Below, piece by piece: positions 36,254-45,242 of a stretch of DNA of 64,000 bases; position 1 is the stretch's first letter, and each line of letters starts with the position of its first letter. Source of the DNA: Leclercia adecarboxylata (GTDB lineage Bacteria > Pseudomonadota > Gammaproteobacteria > Enterobacterales > Enterobacteriaceae); assembly GCF_006874705.1 (NCBI RefSeq), contig NZ_CP035382.1, positions 2,170,001 through 2,234,000 of the forward strand, in the 5' to 3' direction. Position numbers and translations under genes: made by a program. A model generated the notes under the pieces. It saw only the letters and a list, made by a program, of their open reading frames with translations. It made no database searches and was not told the DNA's origin.

Positions 36254-36811
36254 ATGAAAATAATGAAACTGTGCGCGTTTTTACTCCTCAGCGTTGTTTT
36301 CGCCGGCTGCAAATCACCACAGCCGACGTTAATGGACAATAGCGTGGTTGATACAGCAAATTATTTACTGGGCTCTGGCGATACCGTCAACATTAACGTT
36401 GCCGGTCAACCTGACCTGACCATGAAGGTAGTACTTGATAATAGTGGGGCTATTAATTACCCCTATATTGGCAAGCTGGAATTAAAGGGCAAAACCGCAA
36501 GTCAGGTTGATGCAGAGATTACGCAACGCCTGCGCAAAGGGTTTGTGCTCAATCCCATGGTGACCGTGAATATTGCTGAATTCCGCAAATTCTATATCTC
36601 TGGTGAGATCGAGAATCCCAATGGTTATGCCTATGAACCAGGGCTGACCGTGGAAAAAGCTATCGCCTTAGGCGGAGGATATACCGACCGTGCAGACCGC
36701 AGTGACCTTAGTATTCGACAATCATCCACTGGCGAGTTACTCGAAAATGTTGATGTGACTCACTCCGTGCTCCCCGGTGATCTCGTAATTATTGGCATAG
36801 GGTTCTTCTGA
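36254..36811 (+). CDS. Short Wza-like polysaccharide export lipoprotein
   Basis: A 185-residue lipoprotein with signal peptide and lipobox LSVVFAGC (Cys20), then the polysaccharide-export domain (LGSGDTVNINVAGQPDLTM to VNIAEFR) and one SLBB-like segment (FYISGEIENPNGYAYEPGLT). Full-length Wza is about 380 residues; the C-terminal transmembrane helix that forms the Wza pore is missing. This matches the short VpsN class, in which a separate barrel is thought to complete export. It is 2 bp after the barrel gene. Confidence 0.85.
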   Translation: MKIMKLCAFLLLSVVFAGCKSPQPTLMDNSVVDTANYLLGSGDTVNINVAGQPDLTMKVVLDNSGAINYPYIGKLELKGKTASQVDAEITQRLRKGFVLNPMVTVNIAEFRKFYISGEIENPNGYAYEPGLTVEKAIALGGGYTDRADRSDLSIRQSSTGELLENVDVTHSVLPGDLVIIGIGFF

Positions 36812-36813
36812 CC

Positions 36814-38931
36814 ATGAAACTATCAATAGTGGAAAATGGCAAAAAGCGAGAAAGCGCTATCGATATCTCCAGATTTGCCAGTGAAATTAAAAAGAACTCC
36901 TGGAAAATCATTCTCTCCGGCGTCATTGCCGGGGCGATTGCCTGGCCACTAATGAGTTTGATGCCGTCAAAATATGTCTCTACGGCAACGGTCCTGCTTA
37001 AAGCCCAGCCCGATAATGTGACCCCTTTCCAGAAGGTTGAGGGGTATGACTCCACCCGTAACGGCTACTACGAAACCCAAAACGCGCTGATGCAGTCGCG
37101 CGTGGTGCTGGAACAGGCGGTGCGTACCCTGAAGCTGGATCAAAATCCGGCTTTCAACGGGGGCGACGATGGTGCAACGGGGAAAGAGAACGAGCAGCAG
37201 CGGGTTGAAAATGCGCTCAAGACGTTAGGTAAAAACCTCACCATTAACAGCGTGCGTACCACCCATCTTGCCACCGTCTCGTATGAGTCCACCTCCCCGC
37301 AGCTGTCGGCAGACGTTGCCAACGGGGTAGCCGAGTCGTTTATCAATTATAGCCTGGGGCTCAAGCAGCAGAAAACGCTGCAGGCCAGTGAAGATACCCA
37401 GCACAAGCTGGCGCTGCTCAAGGAGCAAATGATCCAGCAAAAAACGGCGCTGGATAACTATCTGGCGAAAGCGGGGTTACTGACCTTCCGCGGCGTTGAC
37501 GGTTTTGAAACTGAACAGATGGGCATTGTCACCAACCGGCTGGCAAATGCTACCGAACGCCGGGTGGCGGCAGAATCTATCTATAACGAAGTGCGTTCCG
37601 GTGGCGGTAAGGCCATCTCGCTGCCGTCGATTTCAAATCATGCCCAGATCCAGGATTTACGCATTGCGTTGATCCAGGCGAACAGCGAGCTTTCGCAACT
37701 GGAGAAAACCTACGGACCGCAGCATGACAAAGTGATCCAGGCCCGGGCGCGTATCGGCGCGATCCAGGCGCAAACGGCGATGACGCTCAGAGAGCAGGAG
37801 GCCGGATTACGCCAGAACTACGAGGCGGCGGTGGCGGATGAAAAAAATTACCAGAAGCAGCTGGATGAGCAGAGAGAGAACTTCCAGCGGCTGTCGATGA
37901 AGCGCGAAGGTTACAACGAGCTAAAGCTGGCGCTGGATAAGACGGAAGAGATGTACAAGGTGATCTACCAGCGTACGCAGGAGCTGACGCTGCCGGGCAC
38001 CTATACCGATGCTGACGCGGAGCTCTACGATCCTGCCGTGCCCGCCGCGCGTCCTGTTAAGCCAAATAAACCGCTGCTGATGCTGATGATCGTGCTGCTG
38101 GTGATGCTCTTCTACGTGATGTACGTCATGGTGAAAGCCGCCACGGATCGCTCAGTGAACACCCTCAGCCAGATGCAAAAGCGCCTTAACCTGGTGCCGC
38201 TGGGTGAGATCCGCCGCTTTAAGGGCGTGGGAGGGCGAGGCAAGATCCGCGATCTGATTACCAGCGATCCGCTGAATGCCGACATCATTCACAGCATGCG
38301 CACGCAGATCATGCTGAGCAGTCACCCGTTGCAGGTTATTGCCGTTACGTCGGCGGAAGCCGGAGAGGGGCGGACGCTACTGGCGAACCTGCTGGCGAAC
38401 TCCTTTAGCTTTGACCAGAAAACGCTGCTGATCGACATGGACTTCTTCAACAATGACGGTCTGTCGGGCGAGCTGGGCTCACCGAAGGCGCCGGGCGTGG
38501 CGGAAGTCCTGCGCGGCGACAGCGATACCGACAGCGTGCTGGTGAAGGTCAACGATAAGCTCGACTTCCTGCCGCGCGGCAATACGCCGGTCTCTGCGCT
38601 GTTGCTGCTGTCGCCCGAACGCTTGAAACCGCTGCTCGGGACGCTGCGCAGCCGTTACCAGCGCATCATCATTGATGTGGCCGCGGTGAATCAGAGCCAG
38701 GAAGTGCAGCTGGTGAGCCAGGTGACGGACGGTCTGATCTTCGTCCTGAAAGCGGGCCAGAACAGTGCCGACACCGTTGGACATGCCATTGATAAAGCTG
38801 TCAGCAATCGCTGCGTGGTGATTGGTGGGGTGCTGAATCAGGTGGTGGATAAAAACCTGGAGAGCAAAGAGGGGCTGCGTTCACTTAACTACCATACGCA
38901 TGAACTGATGAATAACACAGGCCGGGCATGA
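36814..38931 (+). CDS. Wzc-like polysaccharide co-polymerase with degenerate BY-kinase domain
   Basis: A 705-residue inner-membrane protein. TM1 is near residues 35-55; a large periplasmic helical domain spans 60-415 with a GNVR-like region; TM2 is at about 420-445. A cytoplasmic ATPase-like domain follows (490-700). Its Walker A reads SAEAGEGRT, with Arg in place of the catalytic Lys. Walker A' is LLIDMDF, Walker B is IIIDVAAVN in place of the usual IIIDTPP, and no Tyr cluster ends the protein. It likely controls chain length and links to the export lipoprotein; tyrosine kinase activity is doubtful. Confidence 0.85.
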   Translation: MKLSIVENGKKRESAIDISRFASEIKKNSWKIILSGVIAGAIAWPLMSLMPSKYVSTATVLLKAQPDNVTPFQKVEGYDSTRNGYYETQNALMQSRVVLEQAVRTLKLDQNPAFNGGDDGATGKENEQQRVENALKTLGKNLTINSVRTTHLATVSYESTSPQLSADVANGVAESFINYSLGLKQQKTLQASEDTQHKLALLKEQMIQQKTALDNYLAKAGLLTFRGVDGFETEQMGIVTNRLANATERRVAAESIYNEVRSGGGKAISLPSISNHAQIQDLRIALIQANSELSQLEKTYGPQHDKVIQARARIGAIQAQTAMTLREQEAGLRQNYEAAVADEKNYQKQLDEQRENFQRLSMKREGYNELKLALDKTEEMYKVIYQRTQELTLPGTYTDADAELYDPAVPAARPVKPNKPLLMLMIVLLVMLFYVMYVMVKAATDRSVNTLSQMQKRLNLVPLGEIRRFKGVGGRGKIRDLITSDPLNADIIHSMRTQIMLSSHPLQVIAVTSAEAGEGRTLLANLLANSFSFDQKTLLIDMDFFNNDGLSGELGSPKAPGVAEVLRGDSDTDSVLVKVNDKLDFLPRGNTPVSALLLLSPERLKPLLGTLRSRYQRIIIDVAAVNQSQEVQLVSQVTDGLIFVLKAGQNSADTVGHAIDKAVSNRCVVIGGVLNQVVDKNLESKEGLRSLNYHTHELMNNTGRA

Positions 38932-40139
38932 GTCTGCTCAGGAGCGCTTCCACGATCGCAGGGTCATCAGTTATTTCACAACTGATTGGCGCCCTGTCGA
39001 TCTGGCTCATTTCGCATAAGTACGATCTTGGCGAAGTGGGGCTCTACGCGCTCAATTACAGTATTGCCCTGATCGGGGCACAGGTATGCACCTTTGCCTC
39101 GCAGCTGTTAATTCCCCGGCAGCAGGATGACGAACTGGCCCAGAACGTGGTGTTTTGTCTCCTGCAAAGCCTGACGATTGCCATCCCCTATGCCGTGCTG
39201 ACGGGCTGGCTGTTTCATCAGAATGTGCTGTTCCTTTACCTGCTTACGCTCTCGAATACCTGGGTGCTGGTGGCAGAAAACCTGTCGCTGCGTACGGCGA
39301 ACTTTCGCTTTCTGGTGGTCCAGCGCATCTCCGTCTCGGTAGTGGTGGTAGTCTCTGTTCTGCTCACCCAACAGGTGATGGCATTTTACTGGATGTGGGC
39401 GATCCTGATGATGGTGCTGACCAGCGCCTGCATCCTGCGGACATTTGATATTCGCTCTATCACCCTGCATCACCTGCGGCCCTCCAGTAACCTGGCGTTC
39501 CTGAAAAAAAATATTCATCACGTCACGAAGGTGGGCAGTGCAGAAGTGCTGGCGATGGCGAGCAACAACCTGCCGATTATGCTGATCAACTTCTGGTTCT
39601 CGGCCTTAACGGCGGGTTACTTTTCGGTGGTCAGCCGCTTCTGCCTGGCCCCGGTGGTGATTATCGGCAATGCGGTGCGCAATACCATTTTCTCGAAGTG
39701 GTCGATTGATTTCAGAAACAACATCTTCAACTACGAAGAGTACACGAAGGTCCGTCTGCTGCTGTTGGTGCTGGGCGTGGTCTGCACGCTGGGCGTATTT
39801 ATCTTCTATCCGATTGTGATGAATCTGGGTTTCAGCGAGGAGTGGATTGCCTCTGTGCCCACCTCGCGCTATATGCTGCCGTACCTGTTCCCGGCGCTGG
39901 CGGTCTGTCCGCTGACGGTGATAGAGCTGATTTTCGGCTCGCACCGCTATTTCCTGCGGATCCAGCTTGAGCAACTGGCGATCGTGGTCATCGCGTTTGT
40001 CGTCGTGCCGTATCTCTACAATGACTATGCGACCTCCATCATCTTATTTTCGATTCTGACGTTCATTCGCTACGCCTTCATCTATCTGAAGGTGAATAAG
40101 CGCGCCGACATTCTGAAAAACGGGTCAGTGGCATCATGA
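38928..40139 (+). CDS. Wzx-type oligosaccharide flippase
   Basis: A 403-residue membrane protein with about 12 hydrophobic segments. It begins LLRSASTIAGSSVISQLIGAL, the start typical of the MOP/Wzx family. It would flip the lipid-linked repeat unit across the inner membrane. It overlaps its neighbours by 4 bp on both sides, indicating a translationally coupled operon. Confidence 0.82.
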   Translation: MSLLRSASTIAGSSVISQLIGALSIWLISHKYDLGEVGLYALNYSIALIGAQVCTFASQLLIPRQQDDELAQNVVFCLLQSLTIAIPYAVLTGWLFHQNVLFLYLLTLSNTWVLVAENLSLRTANFRFLVVQRISVSVVVVVSVLLTQQVMAFYWMWAILMMVLTSACILRTFDIRSITLHHLRPSSNLAFLKKNIHHVTKVGSAEVLAMASNNLPIMLINFWFSALTAGYFSVVSRFCLAPVVIIGNAVRNTIFSKWSIDFRNNIFNYEEYTKVRLLLLVLGVVCTLGVFIFYPIVMNLGFSEEWIASVPTSRYMLPYLFPALAVCPLTVIELIFGSHRYFLRIQLEQLAIVVIAFVVVPYLYNDYATSIILFSILTFIRYAFIYLKVNKRADILKNGSVAS

Positions 40140-41512
40140 ATCTTAATACCGGACATTATTTACAGACCTTCGCGCTGTTTACCCTGATCTTCTGCGGGCT
40201 GGTGCAGTATTTTACCGGTGAGCTGGCGGTACTGTGGCTGCCCTTTGTCATGACGCTGCTGATGGCCGGTTTCCTGGTATTGCAGACCCGCGATGAACCC
40301 CTGCGGCTGGATGCCCAGGAGGCCATCATCCTGACGCTGTATGGCGCCTTTATCGTGCTGTCCGTCATTTCAACGCTCTTCCAGGGCGGGGCGCTGATTA
40401 CCCTCGTCGGGTTCAAAAACGAAATTGGGCTGTCGCTGGTGATGGTCTGCCTGCTGCTCGGGTTCTGCCGGGAATCGCAGATCTATCAGGTGACTCGCGC
40501 GCTGTACTGGGTCTTTTATATTCAGTTCCCGGTGGCCATTTACCAGCTGATCTTTGTCCTGCCGGAGCGCGTGGCGCTGTATGGCGAGGGCGAGAAATGG
40601 GACTCCGTAGTGGGGACCTTTGGCGGCGATCCTATGGGGGGCGGTAACACGGCCGCTATGGGGCTGTTCTGTCTGCTGATCATGCTGCTGAAAGTCTCGG
40701 AATATAAGCATGGGCTGACCAGCTTTAAATCTATGGCGCTGCATATCGTGCTGGGGTTTGTGATGTGCATCATTGGCGAAGTGAAATTCGTGATCCTGCT
40801 GTCGCCGCTGCTGCTGGGCTGGGTGTGGCTGACGCCCTCCTGGGTCAAAGAGGCAAGCAAGGTCAACTTAACCGTGCTGCTCTCTATTCTGATCGGCATG
40901 GCGCTGCTGATCGTGGTGGCGGTCATCGCCCTGGCCTACTCCTACTCGTCAGCCTATGGCGGCGACACGGCGGATAACCCTTTTGAAGTCTTCCTCGGTT
41001 CCATGGACTACATCTTCGATCCCGATTTCATTACGCCGGGCGGGGAAGTGGGACGATTCACCTCCCTGCTGTTCTGGATACAGCATAACGATCTGTCGGG
41101 GCTGCCGGGAACGCTGTTCGGCTATGGCCTGAACGCTACTAACAGCGGCAGTTCCGTCTCGCCGGGCTTCCTGCATCAGTATTACAACCTGTATCTCGAT
41201 AGTACTTCCCTCAGTATGTTGCTATGGGAAGTCGGTGTGGTGGGGACCCTGCTGTTTGTGGGCCTGATTATCTACACCCTGAAGGCGGCCCGGCCCGAAC
41301 CGGTGCTGTCGGTTGAACAGCTTGATGCGCCTGACGTTCACCTTCTGAGTTTCGCGCCAGCGTTTAACGTCTTCGCCATTGCCTGTCTGCTCAGTCTGCC
41401 GTACAGCCAGATAATGATGATCACGCCGATGTTGCAGTTCTTGTTTTACATGTCGTTAGGTTCCAGTTTGATTATTCGCCGGACCGTACGCCGTTATACG
41501 GGGCACTATTGA
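40136..41512 (+). CDS. Wzy-like polysaccharide polymerase / O-antigen-ligase-type membrane protein
   Basis: A 458-residue polytopic membrane protein with about ten to twelve helices and a large periplasmic loop (residues 275-350, containing GGDTADNPFEVFLGS and SVSPGFLHQYYNLYLD). This layout, next to a flippase, is that of Wzy polymerases. Wzy sequences diverge strongly, so the call rests on topology and context. Confidence 0.72.
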   Translation: MNLNTGHYLQTFALFTLIFCGLVQYFTGELAVLWLPFVMTLLMAGFLVLQTRDEPLRLDAQEAIILTLYGAFIVLSVISTLFQGGALITLVGFKNEIGLSLVMVCLLLGFCRESQIYQVTRALYWVFYIQFPVAIYQLIFVLPERVALYGEGEKWDSVVGTFGGDPMGGGNTAAMGLFCLLIMLLKVSEYKHGLTSFKSMALHIVLGFVMCIIGEVKFVILLSPLLLGWVWLTPSWVKEASKVNLTVLLSILIGMALLIVVAVIALAYSYSSAYGGDTADNPFEVFLGSMDYIFDPDFITPGGEVGRFTSLLFWIQHNDLSGLPGTLFGYGLNATNSGSSVSPGFLHQYYNLYLDSTSLSMLLWEVGVVGTLLFVGLIIYTLKAARPEPVLSVEQLDAPDVHLLSFAPAFNVFAIACLLSLPYSQIMMITPMLQFLFYMSLGSSLIIRRTVRRYTGHY

Positions 41513-42507
41513 TGTACAAACCCTTTATTACCGTAAGTATCAAAACCTTTAACGAAGCCGAGTGTATTGAGAAAACCATCGACAGTATTCGCAGCCAGAT
41601 CGGTGAGTATCCGCATAAAATTATTGTTGCTGACAGTCTTTCAACGGACAACACCCAGCAGCTGGCCAGCGATAAAGGGGTGATGGTGGTGTCGTTAACC
41701 GAACCGGCGGACCGCAGCTGCGGTGTCGGGCATCAGCTGGGCTACCTTCACAGCGAAGGGGAGTTTATCCTGCTGATGGATGGCGACATGGAGCTGGAGC
41801 CCGGTTTTATCGATCATGCGGTGGCGTTTCTGCAGAACAACCCGACGTACGCTGGCGTGGCCGGTACGGTGGAGATGGACGACGCCTCAAACTATGAATT
41901 TACCTCCCGCAAGCAGCGCATCAATAAAATCTACCCGCTGGGCGATAACGATCATTTGGGCGGCGGCGGCCTTTATCGTCTGTCGGCGATTGCCGATATT
42001 GGTTATCTCACCAACCGCAGCCTGCACGCCTATGAAGAGGCGGAGTTAGGCATTCGCCTGCTGACCGCAGGCTATAAACTGCATCGCCTGAACGTACCCT
42101 ATTTTCGTCATACCTCCTATACGATGCCGACCTTCAGGATGCTGCGCTATCGCTGGAAAAGCGGCTTCCATCAGGCGCCCGGTGAGCTGTTGCGCAGCGC
42201 GTGGGGTAAACCCTGGTTCCGCGATGCGCTGATGCTGGTGAAAAACGAAGTGATCTTTGCGAGTTACATCTTCATCGTGCTGATTGCATTCTTCACCTTC
42301 GACGTCAGCCTGATTGATATCGCGCTGCTGCCGCTGCTGGCCTTTATCCTGCTAAAAACCATTCAGAACCGTTCATTAAAAAACGGCCTGAATAGCGTAA
42401 TCAACCTTGCCGTGCTCTCTGCCGGGCTGGTGAAAGGTCTTTTCCACCCGCAGCGCGATCCCCGGGTTCCGCCGGACAATAAAGTTATTCATGAACAGGT
42501 AGAGTAA
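41512..42507 (+). CDS. Family 2 glycosyltransferase (GT-A)
   Basis: A 331-residue enzyme starting MYKPFITVSIKTFNEAECIEKT. Its nucleotide-binding ADSLSTDNT and metal-binding LLMDGDMELEPG (DxD) mark a GT2 inverting transferase. The likely acceptor-side base region is EEAELGIRLL. A C-terminal hydrophobic segment (about 245-285) suggests membrane attachment. ATG overlaps the preceding TGA. Donor and acceptor sugars are unknown. Confidence 0.88.
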   Translation: MYKPFITVSIKTFNEAECIEKTIDSIRSQIGEYPHKIIVADSLSTDNTQQLASDKGVMVVSLTEPADRSCGVGHQLGYLHSEGEFILLMDGDMELEPGFIDHAVAFLQNNPTYAGVAGTVEMDDASNYEFTSRKQRINKIYPLGDNDHLGGGGLYRLSAIADIGYLTNRSLHAYEEAELGIRLLTAGYKLHRLNVPYFRHTSYTMPTFRMLRYRWKSGFHQAPGELLRSAWGKPWFRDALMLVKNEVIFASYIFIVLIAFFTFDVSLIDIALLPLLAFILLKTIQNRSLKNGLNSVINLAVLSAGLVKGLFHPQRDPRVPPDNKVIHEQVE

Positions 42508-43718
42508 TGAAAGTCTTACTGGTGAATAAGTTCTTCTTTATCAAGGGAGGAGCGGAGACGGTCTATTTTCAGGAACGCAATATGCTGAAAGAGGCCGGTG
42601 TGGAGGTGATCGATTTCTCCATGCAGCATGAGAAGAACTTTCCGTCTGACTATGCCGACTACTTCGTCAGCAATGTCGATTATCACAAAGAGGGCGGGCT
42701 GCTGGCGGGGGTGAAGACCGCCATCAGCTTTATTCACAACCGCGAAGCCTGTAAAAAAATGCAGGCGCTGCTGGAGCAGACGCGCCCGGAGATCGTCCAT
42801 TTCCACAATATCTATCACCAGCTGACCCCGGCTCTGATCAAGGTTGCCCGGGACTTCGGCTGTAGAACCGTCTTAACCGCCCACGACTATAAGATTATGT
42901 GCCCGTCGTACTCGATGCTGCGCGACGGCAAAGTGTGCGATGCGTGCGTGACGGGCAGCGTATTTAATGCGTTTCGCTATCGCTGTCAGGAGGGCTCGGC
43001 GGCGAAGAGTCTGCTGCTGTCGTTAGAAGCGACCTGGCAGTACATCGCGCAAAATTATCAGGCGCTGGACGTGATTATCTCCCCGAGCGAGTTTCTGCGT
43101 AACGAGCTGAAACGCTCGCTCCCGGATTCCCGCATCGATGTGATTGTGAACGGTATAGACGACAGCCACACGCCAGAGGCGGGTGCGGATCAGGGTTATC
43201 TGCTGTACGTCGGGCGCCTGAGTCCGGAGAAAGGGGTCCCGACCCTGACCCGGGCGCATCAGTTAATGCGCAATAAAATGCCGTTAAAAATCGTCGGCCA
43301 CGGGCCGCTGTATGACGAGATGGTGGTGGACTACCCCAACGCGGAGTTCCTCGGCTATGTGCAACAGGGCCCGGCGCTGGATGCGCTAATTCAAAACGCC
43401 CGGGCCGTGGTGCTGCCATCAGAGTGTTATGAAAACTGCTCCATGGCGGTGCTGGAGGCGATGTCATTCGCCCGGGCGGTGGTAGGGGCCCGCATTGGCG
43501 GGATCCCGGAGCAGATACGTCACGGTGTGGAAGGATTGCTGTTTGAACCTGGCAACGCTCAGGATCTGGCCGATGCGCTGGACGTGCTGGCGGAAAACCC
43601 GGGGCAGGCCCACGAGATGGGGCTGAAAGGCCGGGTCAGGCTTTGCCAGAAATACTCACTGCGCAAGCACATGGAAACGTTGCAGTCGCTCTATCGCGAA
43701 CTGCTCGACAGGCCATAA
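42507..43718 (+). CDS. Family 4 glycosyltransferase (GT-B)
   Basis: A 403-residue GT-B enzyme. The N-terminal domain opens VNKFFFIKGGAETVYFQE and has a tandem VHFHNIYHQL; the C-terminal domain holds GRLSPEKGV and the E-x7-E donor motif (PSECYENCSMAVLEAMSFA). It retains the usual catalytic features and transfers a sugar from a nucleotide donor during repeat-unit assembly. Specificity is unknown. Confidence 0.88.
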   Translation: MKVLLVNKFFFIKGGAETVYFQERNMLKEAGVEVIDFSMQHEKNFPSDYADYFVSNVDYHKEGGLLAGVKTAISFIHNREACKKMQALLEQTRPEIVHFHNIYHQLTPALIKVARDFGCRTVLTAHDYKIMCPSYSMLRDGKVCDACVTGSVFNAFRYRCQEGSAAKSLLLSLEATWQYIAQNYQALDVIISPSEFLRNELKRSLPDSRIDVIVNGIDDSHTPEAGADQGYLLYVGRLSPEKGVPTLTRAHQLMRNKMPLKIVGHGPLYDEMVVDYPNAEFLGYVQQGPALDALIQNARAVVLPSECYENCSMAVLEAMSFARAVVGARIGGIPEQIRHGVEGLLFEPGNAQDLADALDVLAENPGQAHEMGLKGRVRLCQKYSLRKHMETLQSLYRELLDRP

Positions 43719-43719
43719 T

Positions 43720-44832
43720 ATGCCAAAAAAAATCACGGTATTGGGGACACGCGGGATCCCCGATGTATTAGGCGGCGTCGAAACCCATTGTCAGAACCTG
43801 TACCCGGCTATCCGGCAGCAATATGACGTGGAGATTTGCGTGATTGCCCGGTCACCCTACGTGCCCTACCGGCGCTCGAGTTATAAAAACGTCGAGACGC
43901 TGGCGCTCTGGGCGCCTAAAAAACGCAGTTTCGAAGCCATTGTGCATTCTGTTATTGCGGCGTTGAGGACATTTGTTGACCGATCCGATATTGTGCATGT
44001 TCACGCCATCGGACCCGGCCTCGTGGTGCCGCTGTTACGCCTGCTGGGCAAACGCGTGGTCTTTACCCATCATGGGCCGGACTACGAGCGCCAGAAGTGG
44101 GGCTGGATGGCGAAAAAAATCCTGATGCTCGGTGAGAAAGTGGCGGTGAAGTATGCCAACGAAGTGATTGTCATTTCTGAGGTGATCAACCAGCTGATCC
44201 AGCAGAAATACCATCGCTATGATGCGCATCTGGTTTATAACGGCGCTAATGTGCCGGCGCCGCTGGCTGACGAGACGATCGACAGGATCCTCGGGCGTTA
44301 TGCGTTGCAGCCCGGGCATTATATCGTGATGGTCGGGCGGTTCGTTGAAGAGAAGGGGATGCATGATGCCATTGCCGCTTATCAACAGTCGGGCCTGACG
44401 CTGCCGCTGGTGTTGGTCGGGGATGCGGATCATGACACGGAGTACAGCATACACCTGAAGCAGCTGGCGTTTCAGACGCCTGGCGTCGTCATGACCGGCT
44501 TTTTAAAAGGCGAGGCGCTGCAGGTCATCTTCTCACAGGCTTCGCTGTTTGTGATGCCCTCTTACCATGAGGGATTACCTATTGCGCTGCTGGAGGCGAT
44601 GTCGTTTTCGCTGCCGGTGGTGGTGAGCGATATTTTGCCGAACCTGGAGGTCGGCTTACCGGCTGAGACCAGTTTTAAGCTGGGTGATGTCGCTGACCTG
44701 GCAGACAAAATGACCCGGTGGGCGAACTCTCCGCGGATTGATTATGGCGATTTTCTGCAGCGCTACAACTGGGATGAAATCGCCAGGAAAACCGTATCCA
44801 TTTACCATAGATTAGATAAAACAATAGGTTAA
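43720..44832 (+). CDS. Family 4 glycosyltransferase with DUF1972-type N-terminus
   Basis: A 370-residue GT-B enzyme beginning VLGTRGIPDVLGGVETHCQN, characteristic of the DUF1972/rhamnosyl- or glucosyltransferase group. It contains VVFTHHGPDYERQKWG, GRFVEEKGM and the donor motif PSYHEGLPIALLEAMSF. It follows the previous GT by 1 bp. Sugar specificity is undetermined. Confidence 0.86.
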   Translation: MPKKITVLGTRGIPDVLGGVETHCQNLYPAIRQQYDVEICVIARSPYVPYRRSSYKNVETLALWAPKKRSFEAIVHSVIAALRTFVDRSDIVHVHAIGPGLVVPLLRLLGKRVVFTHHGPDYERQKWGWMAKKILMLGEKVAVKYANEVIVISEVINQLIQQKYHRYDAHLVYNGANVPAPLADETIDRILGRYALQPGHYIVMVGRFVEEKGMHDAIAAYQQSGLTLPLVLVGDADHDTEYSIHLKQLAFQTPGVVMTGFLKGEALQVIFSQASLFVMPSYHEGLPIALLEAMSFSLPVVVSDILPNLEVGLPAETSFKLGDVADLADKMTRWANSPRIDYGDFLQRYNWDEIARKTVSIYHRLDKTIG

Positions 44833-44834
44833 AA

Positions 44835-45242
44835 TTGACCAGTAAGACCAGAAACCCGGTTGTTATCGACCGTTTTTATGAAGTGCTTGATAAGGATGTT
44901 AGCGCCCAGCTGACCCCGGAGCAAAAAGAGGAGATCGAGAGCGCCATCATCACGATTACCCTGGCGTCGCGCCACCGCATCGATGTCCGTAAAAGTTTTC
45001 CTTTCTTCGGCAAACGCCTCTATATGGTGTTCTTACTGGGGCGGGATCACCGTGCTCGCTCGCGTCCGGAGTCAAAGCTGTCGCGGATCGTGGTGACGTT
45101 TCTGATCCTGTTCGCCACCTTGTTCTTGCTGTGTTGCGTGCTGTTGACGCTGTATATGATCAAATCCGCGCTGGGCATAGACGTTTTCCAGAACTATCAC
45201 GTCGGGATTTGGGACTGGTGGCTCAACCTGAAATATCAGTAA
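44835..45242 (+). CDS. Small membrane protein of the EPS cluster, unknown
   Basis: A 135-residue protein with TTG start (2 bp after the previous stop). A cytoplasmic N-terminal part (about 1-80) contains ITITLASRHRIDVRKSFPFFGKRLYMVFLLG. One long hydrophobic stretch (85-112) follows, with a short tail ending WDWWLNLKYQ. No family recognised with certainty. Position in the EPS operon suggests an accessory or regulatory role in assembly. It ends directly against the convergent galE stop. Confidence 0.65.
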   Translation: MTSKTRNPVVIDRFYEVLDKDVSAQLTPEQKEEIESAIITITLASRHRIDVRKSFPFFGKRLYMVFLLGRDHRARSRPESKLSRIVVTFLILFATLFLLCCVLLTLYMIKSALGIDVFQNYHVGIWDWWLNLKYQ

